Shown in pieces: positions 1-5,450 of a stretch of DNA of 6,097 nucleotides. The position numbers and the translations under genes are program-made. Location of the stretch: NCBI GenBank assembly GCA_004283105.1, contig SHLN01000157.1, forward strand, positions 1-6,097, in the 5' to 3' direction. Numbering within the stretch: the stretch's first letter is position 1; each line of letters opens with the position of its first letter. Under the pieces are notes generated by a model that was not told the origin of the DNA, did no database searches, and saw only the letters and a program-made list of their open reading frames with translations. The DNA is from Acidimicrobiia bacterium (GTDB taxonomy: Bacteria > Actinomycetota > Acidimicrobiia > Spongiisociales > SHLN01).

Positions 1-72
1 GGTCGAGGTGGGCGGTGGGCTCTCACCACCCCGGATTGGCGCCTCCCGGTTAGTAGTCTGCATTGTCCATCG

Positions 73-79
73 AAAGGAG
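73..79 (+). promoter_or_regulatory. Ribosome binding site deciding the aceE start
   Basis: AAAGGAG is complementary to the 16S rRNA 3' end and lies 4 nt before GTG at 84. It sits downstream of the alternative TTG start at 63, so it can serve only the GTG. The 4-nt spacer is a little short, which leaves some doubt. Confidence 0.6.
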
Positions 80-83
80 CCTT

Positions 84-2774
84 GTGGTCATCGGCGACGG
101 CTACACGCACAATCTGCCCGACCCCGATCCGGTTGAAACGGGGGAGTGGCTCGAGGCGTTCGACGACGTCATCGAGGCCGAGGGCCGGCCCCGAGCCAAG
201 TACCTCATGGCCAAGCTGCTCGAGCATGCCTACGACCGCCGGGTCGGTGTGCCGGGCACTGTTGCCACGCCATACATCAACACGATTCCCGCCGATGCAG
301 ACGCCCCGTATCCGGGTAACGCCGACCTGGAGAAGCGGATCCGCCGGTTCATCCGGTGGAATGCCGCCGTCACCGTCATCAACGCCAATCACAACGCCGA
401 TTCCATCGGCGGCCACCTCTCTACCTATGCATCGTCCGCCCTGTTGTACGAGGTCGGGTTCAACCACTTCTTCCGTGGCAAGGACGGCGGCCAGCCCGGC
501 GACGCCATCTACATCCAGGGGCACGCCTCGCCCGGCATCTACTCGAGGGCCTTCGTCGAGCGGCGCATTCATGAACTCGACCTGGACGGGTTTCGGAGGG
601 AGCTAGAGGGCGGCCTGAGCAGCTATCCCCACCCCCGGCTCATGCCTGAGTTCTGGGAGTATCCGACGGTGTCCATGGGTCTCGGCCCCATCAACGCGAT
701 CTACCAGGCCCGCTTCAACAAGTACCTGCAGAATCGGGGTCTCGACGACACGACTGAGTCCCAGGTCTGGTGCTTTATCGGCGACGGCGAGACCGACGAG
801 CCGGAAACGCTTGGGTCGATCTCGCTGGCCGGGCGGGAACGGCTCGACAATCTCACCTGGGTCATCAACTGCAACCTGCAACGGCTCGATGGCCCGGTGC
901 GAGGCAACGGGAAGATCATTCAGGAGCTCGAGGCCATGTTCCGCGGGGCGGGGTGGAACGTCATCAAGGTGATCTGGGGGACGAGCTGGGATCCGTTGCT
1001 GGCCCGGGACACCGACGGGTTGCTCGTCGAGAAGATGAACGACTCCGTCGACGGTGAATACCAGCGCTACAAGGCAGAGAGCGGCGCCTACATCCGCGAG
1101 CACTTCTTCGGTCCCGAACCGGGTCTGCGCAAGATCGTCGAAGACATGACCGACGACGAGATCTGGGATCTCCGGCGCGGTGGTCTCGATTACCGAAAGA
1201 TCTACACCGCCTACAAGGCGGCGGCCGAGCACACCGGCGCGCCCACAGTCATTCTCGCCAAGACCATCAAGGGTTGGACACTTGGTGAGGACGTCGAGGG
1301 CCGCAACGCCACCCACCAGATCAAGAAGCTCAACAAGGAGCAGCTCATGGGTTTGCGCGACACCCTCAAGCTCCATGCCGAGATCCCCGACGAGGCGCTC
1401 GAGGGCGAGGATGCCCCCTATTTCCGGCCGCCGGTCGAGTCCCCCGAGTTTCAGTACCTCATGGAGCGCCGGAAGGCCCTCGGTGGCTCGGTACCCGCTC
1501 GCACCACCGAGGTGAGGGTCCCGATGGACCTGCCCGCACCCGCCCCGTTCGAGGAGGTGGCTGCCGGGTCGGGAACCCAGGAGGCTTCTACCACGATGGC
1601 GTTTACTCGCCTCTTGCGGGGATTGACCAGGGATGAGGCATTCGGCGACCGGGTGGTCCCCATCATTCCCGACGAGGGGAGGACGTTCGGTTGGGATGCC
1701 CTCTTCAAAGAGATCGGCATCTATGCCTCGCAAGGCCAGCTCTATGAACCGGTCGACGCCAAGTTGCTTCTGTCCTATCGGGAAGCGAGCGATGGCCAGA
1801 TCCTCGAAGAGGGCATCACCGAGGCAGGCGCCACTGCCAGTTGGATTGCCGCGGCCACCAGCTACTACACGCGTGGCGTGCCGATGGTGCCGTTCTTCAT
1901 CTTCTATTCGATGTTCGGGTTTCAGCGGGTTGGCGACCTCATCTGGGGTGCCGCCGACGCCCGGGCGCGCGGCTTCCTGCTCGGGGCAACGGCCGGCCGT
2001 ACGACGCTCCTCGGCGAGGGTCTCCAGCATCAGGACGGCCACAGCCTGGTGCTCGCCTCGACGGTTCCGGTATGCCAGGCCTACGACCCGGCCTTCGCTT
2101 ACGAGATGGGCGTCATCATCGATGATGGTCTCAAGCGGATGTACCGGGATGGGGAGGACATCTTTTACTACCTGACGCTCTACAACGAGAACTACCAGCA
2201 GCCAGCCAAGCCCGAGGGTGTGGACGAGGGTATCTGCCGTGGTCTCTACCGCTTCGCTGATGCGCCGGAGGGTGCGACGCACCCGGCCACCATCGTCTTC
2301 AGCGGCACCGGACACACCGCTGCCCGGGCCGCCCAGGTCGAGTTGCTCGAGCACTACGGGGTGGGAGCCGAACTCTTCAGCGCCACCAACTACAAGCTGT
2401 TGCGAGAAGAGGCTCTCGAGGTTGAGCGGTGGAACCGGCTCCACCCCGGTGAGGAGCCCCGGGTTCCCTACGTCACCGCTTCTCTCGAGTCGGCGGAGGG
2501 TCCGATCGTGGCGGTAACCGATTTCATGAAGATGGTGCCCGACCAGGTGGCCCGATGGGTGCCGGGGACGTTTATCACCCTCGGTACCGATGGCTTCGGC
2601 CGATCCGACACCAGGGAAGCGCTCCGTCGCTTCTTCGAAGTCGATACCGGCCACGTGGTCGTGGGTGTCCTCTCCGGCCTGGCCGAGCAAGGTCGGATCG
2701 AGCCCTCGGTCGTCGCCGACGCCATCGAGCGCTACGACATCGACCCCGACGTGGGCGATCCGCGGGGGCGGTAG
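84..2774 (+). CDS. aceE: Pyruvate dehydrogenase E1 component, homodimeric type
   Basis: Thiamine-diphosphate-dependent E1 of the cytoplasmic pyruvate dehydrogenase complex: it decarboxylates pyruvate and passes the acetyl group to the lipoyl domain of E2. The 896-residue product is close to the usual 885-930 length of single-chain AceE. The ThDP motif runs from G233-D234-G235 to N262-C263-N264, the same spacing as in E. coli AceE. Other active-site elements are H111 (GGHLSTYASS), H147 (QGHASPG), H411 (GRNATHQIKK), the glutamates of ILEEGITEAG (E576/E580) and GLQHQDGHS (H649, H653). The wording (NLPDPDPVETGEWLE, RNATHQIKKL, LGATAGRTTL) is actinobacterial in style. GTG at 84 was chosen because AAAGGAG lies at 73-79; an in-frame TTG at 63 would add seven residues but has no ribosome site. 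The gene stands alone: no E2 or E3 gene follows, as is common for actinobacterial aceE. Family identification is very secure; only the start is uncertain. Confidence 0.97.
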   Translation: MVIGDGYTHNLPDPDPVETGEWLEAFDDVIEAEGRPRAKYLMAKLLEHAYDRRVGVPGTVATPYINTIPADADAPYPGNADLEKRIRRFIRWNAAVTVINANHNADSIGGHLSTYASSALLYEVGFNHFFRGKDGGQPGDAIYIQGHASPGIYSRAFVERRIHELDLDGFRRELEGGLSSYPHPRLMPEFWEYPTVSMGLGPINAIYQARFNKYLQNRGLDDTTESQVWCFIGDGETDEPETLGSISLAGRERLDNLTWVINCNLQRLDGPVRGNGKIIQELEAMFRGAGWNVIKVIWGTSWDPLLARDTDGLLVEKMNDSVDGEYQRYKAESGAYIREHFFGPEPGLRKIVEDMTDDEIWDLRRGGLDYRKIYTAYKAAAEHTGAPTVILAKTIKGWTLGEDVEGRNATHQIKKLNKEQLMGLRDTLKLHAEIPDEALEGEDAPYFRPPVESPEFQYLMERRKALGGSVPARTTEVRVPMDLPAPAPFEEVAAGSGTQEASTTMAFTRLLRGLTRDEAFGDRVVPIIPDEGRTFGWDALFKEIGIYASQGQLYEPVDAKLLLSYREASDGQILEEGITEAGATASWIAAATSYYTRGVPMVPFFIFYSMFGFQRVGDLIWGAADARARGFLLGATAGRTTLLGEGLQHQDGHSLVLASTVPVCQAYDPAFAYEMGVIIDDGLKRMYRDGEDIFYYLTLYNENYQQPAKPEGVDEGICRGLYRFADAPEGATHPATIVFSGTGHTAARAAQVELLEHYGVGAELFSATNYKLLREEALEVERWNRLHPGEEPRVPYVTASLESAEGPIVAVTDFMKMVPDQVARWVPGTFITLGTDGFGRSDTREALRRFFEVDTGHVVVGVLSGLAEQGRIEPSVVADAIERYDIDPDVGDPRGR

Positions 2775-2833
2775 GTAGTTCGCGCATCGAGCCCAAAGCG
2801 AGAACACAGGAACGCGCTCTCACCCCCCACCCA

Positions 2834-2859
2834 TCCTCCCCCGCTGACGCGGGGGAGGA
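2834..2859. terminator. Perfect 11-bp hairpin between convergent genes; possible bidirectional terminator or dispersed palindrome
   Basis: The left arm TCCTCCCCCGC (2834-2844) and right arm GCGGGGGAGGA (2849-2859) are perfect complements around a TGAC loop. The hairpin lies 60 nt after the aceE stop and about 145 nt beyond the stop of the convergent lipoprotein gene, so it could end transcription from both sides. There is no T-tract on either strand, so a classical intrinsic terminator is not shown. A REP-like dispersed element is equally possible. Confidence 0.5.
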
Positions 2860-2887
2860 GCCAGAAGGCTCTCTCATCGCGCAGCGA
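2834..2887. repeat. Cluster of three consecutive small palindromes (REP-like)
   Basis: After the 11-bp hairpin come GAGCC-AGAA-GGCTC (2858-2871), sharing two bases with the first stem, and TCGC-GCA-GCGA (2877-2887). Three stems packed into 54 bp, in a non-coding spacer between convergent genes, is the usual habitat of repetitive extragenic palindromes. Only one copy is visible here, so membership of a dispersed family is inference. Confidence 0.4.
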
Positions 2888-2942
2888 GGCCGCAATCACC
2901 TGTGCAGAGTTGAGAGCAGGGCCACGATTGATTTCCTACGCG

Positions 2943-2972
2943 GTCGACGTTGACGTTGATATCGACGTTGAC
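2943..2972. repeat. Degenerate hexamer tandem repeat, five units
   Basis: The units are GTCGAC, GTTGAC, GTTGAT, ATCGAC and GTTGAC with no gaps (consensus RTYGAY). The tract lies in the aceE/lipoprotein convergent spacer, and I see no gene that credibly covers it. It directly abuts the heptamer repeat that follows. Confidence 0.7.
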
Positions 2973-3003
2973 TGGGGTCCGGGGATTGGGGTCTGGCGAC
3001 TGG
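2973..3003. repeat. Degenerate heptamer tandem repeat, about 4.4 units, ending at the lipoprotein stop codon
   Basis: The units are TGGGGTC, CGGGGAT, TGGGGTC, TGGCGAC and a partial TGG. The next three bases (3004-3006) are the stop codon of the minus-strand lipoprotein gene, so on that strand the array begins immediately after translation ends. The G-runs at 2974-2977, 2981-2984 and 2988-2991 lie on the plus strand. Confidence 0.6.
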
Positions 3004-3603
3004 TTACGGCGTTGCCTCAAACGGTTCGATGGCGATCCCGCGGCCCGCTTGCTGCCAGACCCAGTAGACGTCGGCGGAGCCGAGCGGGTCGACCACCTGG
3101 ATGGAGTACCAGACGGCAATCTGGGCGTCTGAGGCGAGGAGAAGGCACGGTTGGTCGAGGGCTCCGGGGACGCCACCGGCGGTCACAACCGCTCCTTCGA
3201 ACACGTAGTTGCGACCGAGGTGGTTGATCACGATGGAGCGAATGTCGGGCTGGAACTCGGCCGGCAGCCAGTCGGTGGCTGCGGCCGCGGCCTCGGGGAC
3301 GGACGCATACCCGGCGTCGGTGCCGCGCTGAAAGATGAGCCGATACGTGGCGGGCGGCTGCTCGGAACCATCGGGGAGGACGAAGCCGGGAAGGAGCACC
3401 GACGTGTCGATTTCCCATTCTGAGACGGGGAGTCCGCTTTCACACGCCCCGGCGTCGGGTATGTCGAGCGATGGAATGCCGACCAGGGTGACGAGCGTGG
3501 TTGGCTCCGTTCCGGCAGTCGTCGGAGCGGTGTCGGCGTCGTCTCCGGAGCATCCGGCGGCTGCCAGGGTAAGGACGATGAGACAGGCGAGAGCACGGGT
3601 CAT
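3004..3603 (-). CDS. Putative secreted lipoprotein of unknown function
   Basis: I do not recognise the family. The 199-residue product starts with a lipoprotein signal: MTRALAC, a hydrophobic core LIVLTLAAA and a lipobox AAGC with the lipidated cysteine at C18, followed by an Asp- and Thr-rich linker (about residues 19-40). The mature part looks globular and has two cysteines (C54 and C153) that could form a disulfide, and a Trp/Tyr-rich C-terminal region (AVWYSIQVVDP, VYWVWQQ). The expected location is the outer face of the cytoplasmic membrane. The frame is open upstream to an ATG at 3660, but that would place 19 residues before the signal peptide and overlap the divergent gene, so the ATG at 3601-3603 was chosen; GGTTGGA about 9 nt upstream is a weak ribosome site. 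The gene converges on aceE and diverges from the selenoprotein gene. Coding status is well supported; function is unknown. Confidence 0.85.
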   Translation of the reverse strand: MTRALACLIVLTLAAAGCSGDDADTAPTTAGTEPTTLVTLVGIPSLDIPDAGACESGLPVSEWEIDTSVLLPGFVLPDGSEQPPATYRLIFQRGTDAGYASVPEAAAAATDWLPAEFQPDIRSIVINHLGRNYVFEGAVVTAGGVPGALDQPCLLLASDAQIAVWYSIQVVDPLGSADVYWVWQQAGRGIAIEPFEATP

Positions 3604-3647
3604 GGCTAACAATCCAACCACAAGTCCGGTCTTTCTAGGATTCGACA
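3604..3647. promoter_or_regulatory. Short divergent promoter region
   Basis: Only 44 bp separate the start codons of the minus-strand lipoprotein gene and the plus-strand selenoprotein gene, so promoters for both must lie here or within the 5' coding ends. On the plus strand TAACAAT (3607-3613) could be a -10 element, without a convincing -35. AGGA at 3637-3640 is a plausible ribosome site 7 nt before the ATG at 3648. No operator palindrome was seen. Confidence 0.35.
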
Positions 3648-4619
3648 ATGAGCGAAACATTCGAGGAGTTCCGGCGATCGTTCTCGTACGGGTCGCGCTC
3701 CAACCTCGACTTCAAGTTCCTCAAGAGCCTCCCGGACGACGAGGCGGCCGAGTTTTTCCGCCAATTGCTCGAGGAACTGGGCGATGCCTACGACCACGGA
3801 GAGCTCGATTCACTCATCCAGCTGGCCATCGATTGGCAGATTCGGGGGTATGCCCCGGAGGAGGGCGCCCCTCGTCGCTGGGTATACGAGGACGGTCCGT
3901 TCGCTGCCCCCGGCAAGCCCCTGGCGGAGAGCCGCGTCGCATTGTTCACCTCGAGCGGCCATTTCGTGGCCGACGACGACCCCAGACCGTTCGGGGTGGA
4001 GGACATGACCCAGCAGGAAGCCGAGGACCGGATCGGCGAGTTCATCAAGGCCGAACCCACCCTGTCGCGGATTCCGGCCGAGACGGTCCGCGAGGATCTT
4101 CGTGTCCGGCACGGCGGCTACGACATCTCGTCGGCAGCCACCGATCCGGGTGTGACGTTTCCGGTCGCCGTGCTCCGCGAGTTGGAGGCGGAGGGAGTGA
4201 TCGGAGAGCTTCACACGGACGCCTTCTCGTTTCCCGGTGCGACCTCCCAGATGCGCATCGTCAAGGAATCTGGTCCCGCCTGGGCCCAGATGATCCGCGA
4301 TGAGGACATCGATCTCGTTCTACTCGTTCCTGTTTGACCTGTTTGCTACGTGTCGGTCGGGCACGTCGCACGAGCCATCGAGTCGGCGGGTATTCCGACC
4401 AGCTCTATCTACATTCGCGCCTTCCGGCACGTAGCCGAGGAGATGAAGCTGTCGCGAGCGGTGGTGACACGCCATCCGATGGGGCGCCCGCTCGGCGCGG
4501 CCGGCGACCACGCCCGCCACCGGCGGGTGACCATCGCTGCGCTCGAGCTGTTCGACAGCGCCGCCGAGCCAACTCTGGTCGAGCTGCCGGAACCGTTCCG
4601 GGCGAGCACGAGACGATGA
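3648..4619 (+). CDS. Selenoprotein of the glycine/betaine/sarcosine/D-proline reductase B-subunit family (GrdB/PrdB-like), Sec at residue 230
   Basis: The full product is 323 residues, read through TGA at 4335-4337 as selenocysteine. Residues 1-90 are an N-terminal region not found in classical PrdB (FSYGSRSNLDFKFLKSLPDD, then an acidic, probably helical stretch). From about residue 93 the family pattern appears in order: VALFTSSGHFVADDDP (T101-H105), VRHGGYDIS (H155-D159), FPVAVLRELEAEGVI, an acidic helix ending in DIDLVLLVPV, then U230-P-V-C233, HVARAIESAGIPTSSIYI, and a late HPMGRPLG (P277-G279). Known relatives use Sec and a nearby Cys in reductive cleavage of C-N bonds with a pyruvoyl partner; no partner gene is present here. 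The start ATG has AGGA 7 nt upstream. The gene ends at 4619, overlapping the next start by ATGA. Seen: the two open halves in one frame. Known: the family motif with Sec. Inferred: the substrate. Read without recoding it would be a 229-residue fragment ending just before its active site. Confidence 0.9.
4335..4337 (+). other. In-frame TGA read as selenocysteine (Sec230)
   Basis: The TGA sits between the VLLVPV strand and Pro-Val-Cys, giving U-x-x-C. This is the position of the Sec in the PrdB motif as I remember it (LLTAG-U-GTC). The same frame stays open for 93 further codons and keeps family-like sequence on both sides, which is not expected of a true stop. Confidence 0.9.
4344..4370 (+). 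promoter_or_regulatory. Bacterial SECIS-like stem-loop downstream of the Sec codon
   Basis: ACGTGTC (4348-4354) pairs with GGCACGT (4360-4366), seven pairs including one T-G wobble, around a GGTCG loop (4355-4359). One T-C mismatch (4347/4367) separates this from a lower TGC/GCA stem (4344-4346 with 4368-4370). The loop begins after 17 nt from the TGA, and G occupies its first two positions. Both fit the described bacterial SECIS pattern recognised by SelB. The GGUC loop also resembles that of E. coli fdhF as I recall it. Confidence 0.8.
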
Positions 4620-5350
4620 CGATCCTCAAGGTCCCCTACTTCATGGGGGAGCCACTGGAAGGATTCGAGGTTCCCGAGCCGTTCGTCGAGGTCAATCCCG
4701 AGCTGCCGGATGGAACTGCCCAGCAGCGCATGGCCCGTATTTACGACGAGCTGGCCGCCCGGGTGGCGGAGAGCGAGTCACCGGTCGTGTATGCCGGAGA
4801 TTGTGTGGCCACGATCGGCGTCCTGGCCGGGTTGCAGCGGAAGGGTGTCGACCCCACCCTCGTGTTCTTCGACGCCCACGGGGACTTCAACACGTGGGAG
4901 ACCACGCCGTCGGGATTCCTGGGAGGTATGCCGGTCGCCATGGTCACCGGCCGGGGCGAGCAGACCATCGTCGAGGGTGCGGGGCTGCGCCCCCTGACCG
5001 ATGAGCGGATCATCCATGTCGGTGCCCGCGATCTGGATCCCGGTGAAGACACCGCGTTGGCGGGATCCGGTCTCACGGTGGTGTCCGTCGATGAGTTGGC
5101 CCACACCGACCTGCCGGCCGGCCCGCTCTATGTGCACGTTGATGTCGACGTGGTCGATCCCGACGAGCTTCCGGCCGTCAACTACCCGGCCCCAGGCGGT
5201 CCGTCGGTAAAGACCACCCGTATGGCCCTCATCCACCTTGTCGCCACTGGTCAGGTCGTGGCTTTCTCGGTTTCCGCCTGGAATCCGGCGCTGCCGGGCG
5301 CCGACCGGGCTGCGGCAGCCACGCTCCAGTTGACCGGACTCTTCCGATAG
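4616..5350 (+). CDS. Arginase/agmatinase-superfamily protein with altered metal ligand
   Basis: A 244-residue protein of the ureohydrolase (arginase/agmatinase/formiminoglutamase) fold, somewhat shorter than typical 290-320-residue members. Metal-site motifs appear in order: YAGDC (G61-D62-C63), FFDAHGDFNT (D86, H88, D90) and HVDVDVVDP (D176, D178). In canonical enzymes the first motif is GGDH, so the first Mn-binding His is Cys63 here. The late acidic motif (EVNP in arginases) reads SAWNP, with A221 where Glu is expected. These changes argue against ordinary arginase activity; a related amidine or amide hydrolase, or a differently metallated enzyme, is possible. The ATG at 4616 overlaps the selenoprotein stop (ATGA, 4616-4619), implying translational coupling. 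The frame is open further upstream to 4334, but that stretch is a shadow of the selenoprotein gene. A second in-frame stop follows at 5360-5362. Superfamily assignment is secure; substrate unknown. Confidence 0.88.
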   Translation: MTILKVPYFMGEPLEGFEVPEPFVEVNPELPDGTAQQRMARIYDELAARVAESESPVVYAGDCVATIGVLAGLQRKGVDPTLVFFDAHGDFNTWETTPSGFLGGMPVAMVTGRGEQTIVEGAGLRPLTDERIIHVGARDLDPGEDTALAGSGLTVVSVDELAHTDLPAGPLYVHVDVDVVDPDELPAVNYPAPGGPSVKTTRMALIHLVATGQVVAFSVSAWNPALPGADRAAAATLQLTGLFR

Positions 5351-5370
5351 CCACCGGAATAGCCACTTCG

Positions 5371-5411
5371 CCAGCACAGTGAGTGATGGCGACGCCTACA
5401 ATCGGTGCTGG
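5371..5411. promoter_or_regulatory. Candidate promoter -10 within an inverted repeat
   Basis: CCAGCAC (5371-5377) and GTGCTGG (5405-5411) form a perfect 7-bp inverted repeat around TACAAT (5397-5402), a good match to a -10 box about 49 nt before the ATG at 5451. No clear -35 is visible. The repeat could be an operator or RNA stem for the downstream gene, or the end signal of the upstream operon. Confidence 0.35.
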
Positions 5412-5450
5412 TTGCCGGAGCGGTTTCGGCTCGATCGGTGAGGAGAGGTC

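Noticed and set aside
1..62. A promoter or upstream-gene terminator before aceE
   Set aside because: GGTGG (14-18) and CCACC (26-30) could pair and TAGTCT (54-59) is a loose -10, but no -35 at normal spacing or T-tract is visible. A frame ending in TAG at 51-53 may be the tail of an upstream gene, but 17 codons are too few to judge.
603..2807. A 734-residue open frame on the minus strand opposite aceE
   Set aside because: It lies antisense to a certain gene in a high-GC sequence, where such frames arise from codon bias. Its translation is low-complexity and recognisable as no family.
2974..2996. A G-quadruplex
   Set aside because: Only three runs of four G are present, followed by a GG. A three-tier quadruplex is not supported, and the runs are explained by the heptamer repeat.
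3335..4303. A 322-residue plus-strand open frame spanning the lipoprotein and selenoprotein genes
   Set aside because: It crosses a divergent gene junction, antisense to one gene and out of frame in the other, with Arg/Pro/Gly-rich composition typical of a shadow frame.
3648..4337. A 229-residue protein ending at the TGA, with 4350-4619 as a separate small gene
   Set aside because: The two pieces share one frame, join at the family's Sec position and are followed by a SECIS-like hairpin. A separate downstream start has no ribosome site.
4334..4615. Upstream extension of the arginase-like frame from a TTG at 4334
   Set aside because: The extension is Arg- and Gly-rich shadow sequence in another frame of the selenoprotein gene. 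The ATG at 4616 starts the conserved protein and gives a clean 4-nt overlap.
4617..4619. A second selenocysteine at the terminal TGA
   Set aside because: The family-like sequence ends just before it, no Cys motif or hairpin of the right kind was seen after it, and the next gene starts there.
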